Shown here piece after piece: positions 9,153-19,200 of a stretch of DNA of 64,000 bases. The notes below the pieces were generated by a model. It worked only from the letters and a program-made list of their open reading frames with translations. It was not told the origin of the DNA and did no database searches. This DNA comes from JACCZX01 sp963791315 (GTDB lineage Bacteria; Pseudomonadota; Gammaproteobacteria; Burkholderiales; Burkholderiaceae_F): NCBI GenBank assembly GCA_963791315.1, contig CAWBRQ010000003.1, positions 1 to 64,000 of the forward strand, read 5' to 3'. Each line of letters begins with the position of its first letter. The first letter of the stretch is position 1. Made by a program: the position numbers and the translations under genes.

Positions 9153-10692
9153 ATGACTCTTGCACAGAAACTAGTTGCGCTGTTGCTCGGCGCTTCGGCA
9201 GTGGCGACAGCGTCGGCCGAGCCTCCGTTGCAGGTCGGCTCGAAGCGCTTCACCGAGTCCTACATCCTCGGCGAGATCATTACGCAGACGGCGCAGGGCC
9301 CGGGGGCGACGGCGGCCGCGCACCAGCGCGGACTCGGCAATACAGCGATCCTGCTCAATGCGCTTGAAAGCCGCAGCATCGATGTGTATCCCGACTACAC
9401 CGGCACGATCGCGCGCGAGATCCTCAAGCTGCCCGACGTGCCGCCGCTGGCGGAGCTGAATACGCGCTTGGCGCAGCGTGGACTGGCCGTGGCCGTTCCG
9501 CTTGGGCTTCAACAACAGCTACGCGCTCGCGGTGCGCGCGAGCGATGCACAAGCAAAGGGCCTCAAGCGCATTTCGGATCTCAAGCAGCACCCCGAGTTG
9601 CGACTCGGACTGTCGCAGGAGTTTCTCGGCCGCGCCGATGGTTGGCCCAATCTGGCGCGCGCTTATGGATTGAGTTTCGCGCCACCCAAAGGCCTCGACC
9701 ACGGTCTCGCCTATGAAGCAATCGCCGGCGGCCAGGTCGACGTGATCGACATCTACACGACCGACGCGAAACTCGACAAGTACCAGTTGACTGTGCTCGA
9801 TGACGACCTCGGGTTCTTCCCGCGCTACGACGCGGTGCTGTTGTATCGCGCGGACGTGCCGGCGCGGTTTCCGAAGGCGTGGGCGGCGCTGGTGCAGCTC
9901 GAGGGAAAACTCGACGACGCAGCGATGCGGCGCCTGAATGCGGCCGCCGAGCTCGACGGAAAGGACGTCGCCGCCATCGCGTCGAGCTGGATTAGCGCGG
10001 CGCCGGGGCAGGCTCAAGGCACGACGTCCGCGTCGGACTCCGCGATGCGACAGACGCTTTGGCAACGACTGTTTGCGCCCGACCTGGGTCGGCTTACGCT
10101 CGAACACCTCGGACTCGTGTTCGCCGCGCTGGCGGCGAGTTGTGCGATTGGCATCCCGCTGGGGTTGCTGGCTGCGCGGCGCCGGCCGACCGCGCCTGGG
10201 TATTTGGCGTGACCGGCGTCATCCAGACGATTCCGTCGCTCGCCCTGCTGGCGTTTCTGATCCCGATCACCGGGCGCATCGGCATGGTGCCGGCGTTCAT
10301 CGCGCTCACGCTGTATGCGCTGCTTCCGATCGTGCGCAATACGCAGGTCGGACTTGACTCAAATCCCGCGCGGAATGATCGAAGCGGCGAAGTCACTCGG
10401 GCTTCGACCTGCGACCATCATGCGGAAGATTGAACTGCCACTCGCGATGCCTACGTTGCTCGCCGGGATCAAGACCTCTGCCGTCGTGAATGTCGGCACG
10501 GCGACCATCGCCGCGTTCATCGGCGCTGGCGGCTTCGGCGAGCGCATCGTCACGGGACTGGCGCTGAATGATCAGACGATGCTGCTGGCGGGTGCGATAC
10601 CGGTCGCCGTGCTCGCGCTCGCGATACAGGGCGCATTCGAGCTGCTGGAGAAATGGGTCGTTCCGACCGGCCTGCAGCTTCGCGCCGATTGA
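9153..10692 (+). pseudogene. Frameshifted OpuBC/OsmF-type ABC transporter: substrate-binding domain fused to permease
   Basis: Three reading frames in succession encode one ABC transporter protein for glycine betaine/choline-type compounds. The first (from 9153) has a signal peptide, then VGSKRFTESYILGEIIT and YPDYTGT of the binding domain. The second continues LGFNNSYALAVRA to LRLGLSQEF and the start of the permease. The third and fourth give TGVIQTIPSLALLAFLIP and GMIEAAKSLGLRPATIM to GGFGERIVTGL. Changes of frame lie near 9504-9506 (one extra G), 10180-10190 (one base short) and 10358-10360 (one extra base). If intact it would be about 510 residues with the binding domain first. No ATPase partner gene lies nearby. 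Confidence 0.8.
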
Positions 10693-10701
10693 GCGCCGTA
10701 C

Positions 10702-11274
10702 TTACAGAGTCAGCGGTGAGATTCGCGTCCCATCCAGGCTGACATTCGCCATCAAGCCTGAATTGGTTAGCGCGAAGCCGATTACCGGCTGCTTGGCAGT
10801 CTCCGTATCGATCTGCGCGTTGGCGCCGACCTTGAGCAGCGCGACCGACGCGTCTGCCCCAGCAGTCCAGCCTGAGCTCGCCTCGAATTTCTTCAGCGCA
10901 TCTTCGGTCATGAACAGGTAGAACACCGCGCGCGATTGCGCGCCTGCGAGCAGCCCCGCCGACACCCCTGAAATACTGTAGTAGCGGGCGGTTGTGCCAG
11001 GTTTGCGCAGTGCGCCGGTGCCATGCGTGCCACCGACGACAAACCCTGCCGACACCACGTTCGGAAATACCAGAGTTCCGCGGGCGGAGGCGACCAGCTC
11101 GCGCGAGCCGCTCACCTGTCCATACAGCTGCGACAGGGCCCGATCGACCTCTGCGTCGATCGCCTTACCGCGCGCGACCGGATCAGCGGAGCTTGGGCTT
11201 GATGTCGTGCAGCTTGAAAAAATCGAAATCGCGGCGACTGCTGTGCAGGCCGCAAGAAATATGCGTTTGTTCAT
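10702..11274 (-). CDS. SYLF/YSC84-domain lipoprotein
   Basis: The product (190 residues from the ATG at 11274) begins MNKRIFLAACTAVAAISIFSSC, a lipoprotein signal with the lipidated cysteine in FSSC. The rest matches the Ysc84/SYLF family: LVFPNVVSAGFVVGGTHGTGALR, YYSISGVSAGLLAGAQSRAVFYLFMTEDAL and GADASVALLKVGANAQ. SYLF domains bind phosphoinositides in eukaryotes; in bacteria these are envelope lipoproteins without a settled role. The start at 11274 has AAAGGAAG six bases upstream. The gene is convergent with the broken ABC transporter, whose stop is 9 bases away. Confidence 0.85.
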   Translation of the reverse strand: MNKRIFLAACTAVAAISIFSSCTTSSPSSADPVARGKAIDAEVDRALSQLYGQVSGSRELVASARGTLVFPNVVSAGFVVGGTHGTGALRKPGTTARYYSISGVSAGLLAGAQSRAVFYLFMTEDALKKFEASSGWTAGADASVALLKVGANAQIDTETAKQPVIGFALTNSGLMANVSLDGTRISPLTL

Positions 11275-11414
11275 GACGTCTTCCTTTGAAACCCAAAGCA
11301 TCGAAGCGCTGGGTGTGGATATCGGTGCCGGGAAGAAGTAGGAGCAAGCGCCGGGCCCATTGCGGACCTGACTGCGTGCGCTCAGAATCGCACCCTTCTA
11401 AGGAGATTTCGGGC

Positions 11415-12140
11415 ATGTGCACCGATCATCAGCCGAACCGCCGTACTTTCCTCAAAACCACGAGCGCCGCAGCTGTCACAGCGGTCGTGACCATGGCGCC
11501 GCTCGGAAACCTTGCGTACGGAGCCGCGCTGTCGAAGGCGCAACGCGACAAGCTGACGCCCGATGAAGTCATCGCGCTGATGAAGAAAGGCAATCAGCGC
11601 TTCCGCCTCGGGAAGGAGTCGCCGCACGATTACCTCGCTCAGCAGAAGCAGAGCGCCAAAGGACAGTATCCCGCGGCGGTGATATTGAGCTGCATCGACT
11701 CGCGCGCGCCGGCGGAGACGATCATGGACATGGGGATCGGCGACACCTTTAACGCACGCGTGGCCGGCAACATCTCCAACGACGACATCCTCGGGAGCAT
11801 GGAGTTTGCGTGCAAGCTGGCGGGCGCGAAGGTCGTGCTTGTGATGGGGCACACCGCCTGCGGCGCCATCAAGGGTGCGATCGACAACGCGCAGCTTGGA
11901 AATCTCACCGGGCTGCTCGGCAAGATCCGCCCCGCCGTTGACGCAACCAAGTATCAGGGGCAGCGTTCTGCCAGTAACTATGGCTTCGTAGATGCGGTGG
12001 CGCGCACGAATGTCGAGCTGACTGTGGCAGACATCCGTCGTCGCAGCTCCGTGTTGGCGGATCTCGAAAAGTCAGGCGCAATCAAGATCGTCGGAGCGAT
12101 GTACAGCCTGGATACCGGGGTGGTCGACTTCATCGGGTGA
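11415..12140 (+). CDS. Exported beta-class carbonic anhydrase with Tat signal
   Basis: This 241-residue enzyme should interconvert CO2 and bicarbonate. The zinc site is visible: C93 with D95 and R97 in SCIDSRAP, and H146 and C149 in GHTACGAIKGA. The N-terminus NRRTFLKTTSAAAVTAVV is a twin-arginine signal, so the folded enzyme should act in the periplasm. The start ATG follows AAGGAG at 11399-11404, nine bases away. The gene is transcribed away from the SYLF lipoprotein and converges with the small lipoprotein at 12164. Most beta-class enzymes are cytoplasmic, so the export signal is noteworthy. Confidence 0.88.
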   Translation: MCTDHQPNRRTFLKTTSAAAVTAVVTMAPLGNLAYGAALSKAQRDKLTPDEVIALMKKGNQRFRLGKESPHDYLAQQKQSAKGQYPAAVILSCIDSRAPAETIMDMGIGDTFNARVAGNISNDDILGSMEFACKLAGAKVVLVMGHTACGAIKGAIDNAQLGNLTGLLGKIRPAVDATKYQGQRSASNYGFVDAVARTNVELTVADIRRRSSVLADLEKSGAIKIVGAMYSLDTGVVDFIG

Positions 12141-12163
12141 TACGGCTGACATCCGCTACAACG

Positions 12164-12526
12164 CTACAGACAGAGATCGTCGTCAGTGATCTCGACTTGA
12201 ACCAGCGCGACTTTCTCGTCTTGAATCGGCAGAACGATTCGCCACTCACGTCCGCAGGCGACTCGCCATGACATACCTGTACGCGTCGCGTATAGATATG
12301 GGCGCTGCGGTCCGAATGCCAGCCACTCGCGACCCTTGGCGATCGTTTGCGCCGGCACGCGAACGACCCTGAAGCCTTGATTGTGTAACGTGGTAGCTGC
12401 CTCGGTTACGCTCGTGCCCTGCGGCACCCAGGTAGTGACCTGCCTGTAGAAGTCACCCAAGTCTGTCGGTAGAAAAGCGCAGCCAGCGATTGCTGCCGAT
12501 GTGAGAAACAGCGAGTACTTTGTCAT
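12164..12526 (-). CDS. Small hypothetical lipoprotein
   Basis: The 120-residue product starts MTKYSLFLTSAAIAGC, a short lipoprotein signal peptide ending in a lipobox. The mature part has VTEAATTLHNQGFRVVRVPAQT and WRIVLPIQDEKVALVQVEITDDDLCL, which looks like a small alpha/beta fold. I do not recognise a named family. It is monocistronic on the minus strand, facing the carbonic anhydrase gene. The upstream gap (12527-12747) shows no clear gene. Confidence 0.6.
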   Translation of the reverse strand: MTKYSLFLTSAAIAGCAFLPTDLGDFYRQVTTWVPQGTSVTEAATTLHNQGFRVVRVPAQTIAKGREWLAFGPQRPYLYATRTGMSWRVACGREWRIVLPIQDEKVALVQVEITDDDLCL

Positions 12527-12747
12527 GGACCGATCCTCCAGACGAGTGCATCGGGTCGATCATCAGATGCCGGGCTCCCTGAAAGTCGCAAAGAAGCACT
12601 CGTATCGCGTGGCGCCACAATGGGTGGTTGATGTTGATACTGACGCGGAACGCCTGCGTCGATAACACGGCTACCAAGTAACGGCTGGACGCGCGGCCCT
12701 ACGGGTGCAAAGATCGCGGCCGCCGCATCATCGTGAGGAGTGCCTCT

Positions 12748-13491
12748 GTGTCTGCTACACCCGTCATCGCATCGTCAATGCCACGCGCCCCGCGGCCCGA
12801 CCGGCCGCTGTTCGTTGTCGGCTTGCTGCTCGTCTTAGTAGTCGTCTTCGCCGGCTTTGCGCCGACGTTTTATCTGAAGGGCTTGTTCGGCAAACCGCCA
12901 CTATCGAATCTGCTGTTTGCGCATGGCCTCGTCATGTCGACCTGGATTGCGCTTCTTGTCGTGCAGACCGCGCTCGTAGAGTTCGGACGTACTGACTTGC
13001 ACCGACGGCTCGGAGTCGCCGGCGTCGGCGTTGCGATCTTGTTGGTCGTCGTCGGTGCTGCGGCTGCGCTCGACGCCGCGCGGCGCGGATTTTCGCCGAG
13101 TCCACTGGTGACGCCGTTAATGTTTCTGGCGATTCCGCTCGTCGATCTTCTTGTGTTCTCGATACTGGTTGGGACCGCGATCGTCAAGCGACGCAAGAGC
13201 GCCACGCACAAGAGGCTGATGCTGCTCGCCACGGTCGGCATGCTGACACCGGCCGTAGCGCGACTGCCGATCGACGCGCTCAAACAGGTGGGCCTGCCTG
13301 CGTTCTTCGGGGTGACGATCGCCTGCGTGCTCATTGTGGTGGCGATCGATACAGTCCGCCATCGCCGACTGCATCCAGCATTTGGCTGGGGGGCGGCACT
13401 GGTGATTGCAGCGGTGCCGGGGCGGATCGCCCTCGCTCAGAGCGACGCGTGGGTCTCTATCGCGGGCCGGCTGGTCGCGCTCATTAGCTAG
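12748..13491 (+). CDS. Multi-pass inner-membrane protein of unknown function
   Basis: The product (247 residues) has about seven hydrophobic segments, the first being FVVGLLLVLVVVFAGFAP. Conserved-looking parts are FAPTFYLKGLF, LFAHGLVMSTWIALLVVQTAL and TDLHRRLGVAGVGVAIL, with histidines that could bind haem or metal. I chose the GTG at 12748 because GAGGAG ends eight bases upstream; an alternative GTG lies at 12733. It is not a transporter family that I can name. The frameshifted aldo/keto reductase follows 18 bases downstream on the same strand, so the two may be cotranscribed. Confidence 0.62.
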   Translation: MSATPVIASSMPRAPRPDRPLFVVGLLLVLVVVFAGFAPTFYLKGLFGKPPLSNLLFAHGLVMSTWIALLVVQTALVEFGRTDLHRRLGVAGVGVAILLVVVGAAAALDAARRGFSPSPLVTPLMFLAIPLVDLLVFSILVGTAIVKRRKSATHKRLMLLATVGMLTPAVARLPIDALKQVGLPAFFGVTIACVLIVVAIDTVRHRRLHPAFGWGAALVIAAVPGRIALAQSDAWVSIAGRLVALIS

Positions 13492-13509
13492 GAAACTGGA
13501 TCAACACTC

Positions 13510-14554
13510 ATGCGTAATCGTCCGCTGGGCCGCACCGGCCTGTTTGTTTCTGAGCTCTGTCTGGGCACGATGACCTTCGGCGGTGGCGAAGGGATGTGGA
13601 CGCAGATTGGAAATTTGCAGCAGAGCCGACGCTGAGCGGCTGATCGGCACGGCGATCGATGCTGGCATCAACTTCATCGACACCGCGGACATGTATTCCG
13701 GCGGGCTTGCCGAGCAGATCACGGGGCAGGCGCTGAAGAATCTGAAAGTGCCGCGCGAAAGCGTAGTGGTCGCTACCAAAGTGTTCGGCGAGATGGGGCC
13801 AGGGCCGAACATGCGCGGCGCCTCGCGCGGACACATTCTCGACGCTGTGAAAGCGAGTCTGAAGCGCCTTCAGCTCGATCACATCGACCTTTACCAGATA
13901 CATGCATTCGATGCGGCGACGCCGATCGAAGAAACGATGCGCGCGCTCGATCAGCTGGTGCGTCACGGCCATGTTCGCTACATCGGTGTCTCCAACTGGG
14001 CCGCGTGGCAGATCGTCAAGGCGGTTGGCATCGCGGAACGACTCGGTCTGACGCGCCTGGAATCGCTGCAGGCTTACTACACGATCGCTGGCCGCGATCT
14101 CGAGCGCGAAATCATTCCGATGCTGCGCAGCGAAGGGATCGGCTTGTTGGTGTGGAGTCCGCTTGCAGGCGGATTGCTCAGCGGCAAGTTCGGTCGTGAA
14201 CAGAAGGGCGAACAAGGAAGCCGGCGCACGACTTTCGACTTTCCGCCGGTCAACGTGGAGCGCGCTTATGCGTGCATCGACGCGATGCGATCGATCGCGC
14301 AAGCGCACGGCGTCTCGGTAGCGCAGATCGCAATTGCCTGGTTGCTCGCGCAGCCGCAGGTCACAAGTGTGATCATCGGTGCAAAACGGCCCGAGCAACT
14401 GGCAGACAACATTGGCGCCACACAAGTCGCGCTCAGCGCCGATGAGTTGAAGCAGCTCGATGAAGTCAGCCGACTGCCGTCAGAGTATCCGGGATGGATG
14501 CTTGAGCGGCAGGGTCAGTACCGGCGCAAACAGATCAGTGATAGTCAGATCTGA
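13510..14554 (+). pseudogene. Frameshifted aldo/keto reductase
   Basis: The gene starts at ATG 13510 (MRNRPLGRTGLFVSELCLGTM), runs into a stop at 13633-13635 and continues in the next frame with ADAERLIGTAIDAGINFIDTAD. One extra A near 13624 accounts for the break. Motifs of the NADPH-dependent aldo/keto reductases are complete: D and Y in FIDTADMYS, the catalytic lysine in VATKVFGEMG, the histidine in LYQIHAFD, and IGVSNW. The nucleotide-binding end is VIIGAKRPEQLADN. The repaired protein would be about 347 residues, normal for this family of oxidoreductases acting on sugar-like aldehydes. It overlaps no other coding gene. Confidence 0.85.
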
Positions 14555-14588
14555 CGCGTACTTGCGCACTACACATAAAGACGATTGG

Positions 14589-16271
14589 ATGACACAAGCC
14601 GGGCTTGGCAGCCTTTCGTTTGCCGAACTGCGCGATCGTCTGAAAGCGCGCGCGTTTTCCCCGGACGATACGGAAGAAGATGTGGATCTCAGCGAGGCGT
14701 TGCGTTATCTCGCTGCTGTGTCGGTTGATGAGCACACCGCAGACAGTGTCGACGCCTTGCTACACCTTGCAAGAAGCCTTCACTACGAGGCGCGGTCCGC
14801 TGAATTCCTTCAGGCCGCATCGCTTGCCGCACGCTCCGCCACGGTCATTGGAGACAAGTCGCAGCTATGCGTGGCGCGCTTGATGCAAGGCGGCGCGTTA
14901 GGGGAACTCGGCAGGTTCGCCGAAGCTACCGTGGCACAAGCGGAAGCTTGGTCGCTCGCCCGGGACGTGGGGGACAAACAAAGAGAAATCCATGCGATTT
15001 TGAACTTCGGAACATTGTGCGCATCGATGGGACAGTCAAGCGTCGCGGTGCGCTACGCAGAGCGCGCACTCGAACTTGCTGAAACGCACAGTCTTGCGTA
15101 TGAGGAGCTTTGCGCGCGCAACTCTCTGGCGTCTTGCGCCGTCGAGCTCAGCGCGCCGGCTGTCGGATTGAACGCTCTTTCGGAATTCAGTTCGAATTTG
15201 CCACAGACCAGGGAAGCGACGGATACCCGCGCTTATGCCGAGAACACTCTTGCGCGTCTTCACTTGTTGAACGGCGACCGGAGCGCCGCCCGCGCTCATG
15301 CAGACGAGTCAGCTCGCCTGTCTACGATTGCTCGCTCCGAGAAATCAATACGAAATACTGAGGCGGTGTTAGGACTCATCGACGTACTTTCAGGTGAAGT
15401 GGCTACCGGATTGGCCACGTTGAATCGCACCCTAGCTTTCGCTCGAGACGCTGATCAGGTCACGCTTACGGAATATCTCAGCTTGTGTGTCGACGCGTAT
15501 GAAGCGATCGGTGATTCCGAAAAAGCGTTGGAATATCTACATGAACTCACTGCGCTGAAAAGGGAATCGATTCATTCGCAGGTCACCCCGCTGCAATATG
15601 ACGGCCTTACCGAGCCGATTCAGTTTCAAGTAGATAACTCGCTGTTCGGGGATCTGCTCGCGCGGACTCGTTCGTTGCAGACCGACGTGCAGATTCGCAT
15701 CGAGCGACTGGTCGAGACGGCAATCAACGCAGAGATCGCGGGCGGCCATGATCTGTATCGAACGTTTCGCGTAGCCAAACTCGCACGCTGCCTTGCCTCT
15801 GCTCTTGGTTGGGACGAGGAGCGCATTGGTCCGCTCGCATTGGGTGCGCAACTTTGCAACATAGGAATGATTGTCGTCCCCGTGCGGATACTGCAGAAGC
15901 GCATTGGCCTGTCGGACGGTGAGCGCAAGGTGCTGGGCGAGCACACGTGGCACGGCGCAGAGTTGCTCCGGAAATCAAAGCTGCGGATTCTGGAGATGGC
16001 AAGCGTGATTGCGGAACAGCATCACGAAAGAAACGATGGCACCGGCTATCCGCACGGTCTGCGTGGGTCGAGTATCGCGGAAGAAGCCCGCATCGTTTCA
16101 ATCTGCGATGCTTTCGACGCGATGACTCATCGACGATCGTGGCGACTCAAGCCACTGTCGATTCCAGCGGCCTTGGATGAGCTGAAGAAATGCGCTGGCA
16201 GTCAATTCGATCCACGACTCGTTGAGCGCTTTCGTTACTTTCGTGCGGCACGAGTTCTGGGAGCACGATGA
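14589..16271 (+). CDS. TPR protein with degenerate C-terminal HD-GYP domain
   Basis: From ATG 14589 the product has 560 residues. The first 380 or so are TPR-like helices (GRFAEATVAQAEAWSLARDVGD). The last 180 are an HD-GYP domain: VAKLARCLASALGWDEERI, WHGAELL and EQHHERNDGTGYPHGLRG are clear. However, where active enzymes have LHDIGK this protein reads LCNIGM, so the HD metal ligands are missing; the cyclic-di-GMP phosphodiesterase activity is probably lost or changed. It may act as a binding or scaffold protein. A longer reading starts at 14460 but overlaps the reductase gene, and no strong ribosome-binding site is seen. Confidence 0.8.
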   Translation: MTQAGLGSLSFAELRDRLKARAFSPDDTEEDVDLSEALRYLAAVSVDEHTADSVDALLHLARSLHYEARSAEFLQAASLAARSATVIGDKSQLCVARLMQGGALGELGRFAEATVAQAEAWSLARDVGDKQREIHAILNFGTLCASMGQSSVAVRYAERALELAETHSLAYEELCARNSLASCAVELSAPAVGLNALSEFSSNLPQTREATDTRAYAENTLARLHLLNGDRSAARAHADESARLSTIARSEKSIRNTEAVLGLIDVLSGEVATGLATLNRTLAFARDADQVTLTEYLSLCVDAYEAIGDSEKALEYLHELTALKRESIHSQVTPLQYDGLTEPIQFQVDNSLFGDLLARTRSLQTDVQIRIERLVETAINAEIAGGHDLYRTFRVAKLARCLASALGWDEERIGPLALGAQLCNIGMIVVPVRILQKRIGLSDGERKVLGEHTWHGAELLRKSKLRILEMASVIAEQHHERNDGTGYPHGLRGSSIAEEARIVSICDAFDAMTHRRSWRLKPLSIPAALDELKKCAGSQFDPRLVERFRYFRAARVLGAR

Positions 16272-16297
16272 CTTCGATGCGTTCCTAGCCGAAGGCT

Positions 16298-19200
16298 CTA
16301 ACGAATTTGAATACGTGCGCGCCCGGGCCCGAATGGAGAGATTCGTCGGCGACCATAGGCAGGACTCACATCCGTGAAAATCGCAGCGAGCGTCAATCGC
16401 TTCGATTTGCTTAGGTGGCGACGAGCTTCCGCTGTCTTCACCGGGCCGCGGCCGCTGAAGCGGTCGAGCGCAAGGTAGATGACGGGCGTGATGTAGAGCG
16501 TGATCGCCTGCGAGAACACGAGGCCGCCCACCACCGCGAGGCCGAGTGGCTGCCGCAGTTCGGCGCCGGCGCCGATCCCGAGTGCAATCGGCACCGCGCC
16601 CATCAGCGCGGCGAGCGTGGTCATCATGATGGGCCGGAAGCGCAGGATGCACGCTTCGCGGATTGCCTGCACCGGTGCCAAGCCGCGTTCGCGCTGCGCA
16701 TCGAGCGCGAAGTCGATCATCATGATCGCATTCTTCTTGACGATGCCGATCAGCAGCAGGATGCCGATGGTTGCGATCAGCGTCAGGTCTTGCCCGAACA
16801 GCATCAGGGTCGCGAGCGCGCCGACCGCGGCCGACGGCAGCCCGGCCAGGATCGTCAGCGGGTGGATGTAGCTTTCGTACAGCACACCAAGCAGAACGTA
16901 GATCACGAGCAGCGCACTGATGATCAGGATCGCCTGCGTGCCTTGCGAACTCTTGAAGACCGCTGCGTCGCCGCCGTACTTCGTGATGATCGACGCCGGC
17001 ATGCCGATCGCCAGTCGAGCCTGGTCGATCTTTGCGGTCGCGGCGCCGAGTGCGGCACCGGGGGCCAGGTTGAAGGAAACCGTTACCGCCTGCAGCTGGC
17101 CGACATGATTGATCGACGTCGGCCCCACCGTGCGCTCGACGGTCGCAAAGCTCGTCAGCGGCACCAGTGCGCCGGTCGAACCGGTCGACGTGCCGGTCGA
17201 CGAACGAACGTAGATACCGTTGAGCGCGGATTCGTCCTGCTTGGCTTCCGGCGCCACTTCCATGATCACCCAATAGCTGTCTGTCGGCAGATAGATAGTC
17301 GATACCTGGCGCTCGCCGAAGGCGCTGAATAGCGCGGTGCGGATCGACTCTATCGACACGCCGAGCGTGTTGGCGCGCTCGCGGTCGATCTTCAGCTGCG
17401 CCTGCAGGCCACGTAGCTGCGCATCGCTGGTCACGTCGCGGAACAGCGGGTCGGCGCGCAGTCGCTCCTGCAGCTTGATCGCCCACTCGTTGATCTCGTC
17501 GGCGCGCACGCTTTGCAGGATGTACTGGAACTGCGCCTTGCTCTGACGGCCGCCGAGCTGCAGGTTCTGAATCGGTCGCATGAAAACACTGATGCCGGCG
17601 ACATCGCGCAGCTTGCGTCGCAGGCCCTCGACGACCTGTTTCATCGGCAGGCGCTGCGAGCGCGGCTTCAAGCTTACGAACATGCGTCCGGTGTTCTGTG
17701 CTCCTCCGCCGCCGTTGAACGAGCTGACGTTGTTGACATTCGGATCGGCACGGATCACCGCCGCCGCGCGCTCCTGCAGGCGCACCATCTCCGGAAAGGA
17801 TGTGTCCTCGGATGCCTCGGTGCTGACCGTGATCTGCCCAATGTCTTCCTCGGGAAAGAAGCCCTTCGGAATCACGTAGAAGAGCCCGGCGGTGGCGATG
17901 AAGGTCAGCAGTGCGATCACCAGCACCGTCTTTCGATGCGCGAGGGCGACGTCGAGCGTGCGCGTGTAGCGCGCCAGCGTGGCGTTGAAGGCGCGCTCGA
18001 AGATGCGCACCAGCGCGCCGGGAGGCTTCTTGTGCGCCTCGTCGGTCAGGAAGCGGCTGGCCAGCATCGGCACCAGCGTCAGCGAGACGAAGGCGGAGAC
18101 GATGATCGCCAGGCCAACGATCACCGCGAATTCGTGGAACAGCAGCCCAATGACGCCGGGCATGAAGAAGATTGGAATGAATACCGCGACCAGTGAGGAT
18201 GAGATCGAGATGATGGTGAAGCCCACTTCGCGCGAGCCGCGCAGCGCCGCCTGGAACGGCGGCTCGCCATTTTCGACGTGGCGCATGATGTTCTCGAGCA
18301 TCACGATCGCGTCGTCGACCACCAGGCCAACCGCGAGCGTCAGACCAAGAAGCGAAATGTTGTCGAGGCTATAGCTCAGTCCCCACAGCAACGCGACCGC
18401 GCCGATCAGCGACACCGGTAGCGCGAGCGTGGGGATCACCGTGGCCACGAAGCGACGCAGGAACAGAAAGATCACGAGCACGACCAGCGCGATCGTGCCA
18501 AGCAGCGTCAGCGTGACGTCGTGCAGCGCGTCGCGCACCGAGACCGAACGATCATTCACCGGTGTCAGCGACACCGACTGCGGCATCTGCGCCTGCAGTG
18601 CCGGCAGTGCGGCGCGCACGGCATCGACGACCCGCACCGTGTTGGCGCCGGGCTGACGCAGGATCGCCAGCGTGATCGACGGCTCGCCGTTCAGGTTGGC
18701 ATAAGTCTTCGCGGTCTCGACGCTGTCCTCGACGCTGGCGACGTCTCGCAGGCGCACCGGGTTGCCGCCGCGATTGCTGACGATCAGCTCGGCAAAGTCG
18801 GCCGCATTGCGCAGCTGCCGGTTGGCCTGCAAGGTCAGCATCTGGCGGGCGCCGTCGAAGGTTCCAACCGGCGTATTGACGTTGGCTGCGCGCAAGGCAT
18901 CCGATAGCTCGTCGAGGCCGATGTTGCGCGCTGCCAGTGCATCGGGCCGTACGCGCACGCGCACCGCATATCGCTTGGCACCGAAGACGTTGACCTGCGC
19001 TACACCGCTGATGGTCGACAGCGTCGGGGAGATCAGGTGTTCGGCGAAGTCCTGCACGTCGGACGGCGCGAGCGAGGGCGAGGTCATCGCGATCAGCAGC
19101 ACGGGTGCATCGGCCGGGTTGACCTTGCGGTACGCCGGCGGCGACGTCATGTCGTCCGGTAGCGCACGCTGCGCGCGCAGCAGAGCCGCCTGCACGTCGA

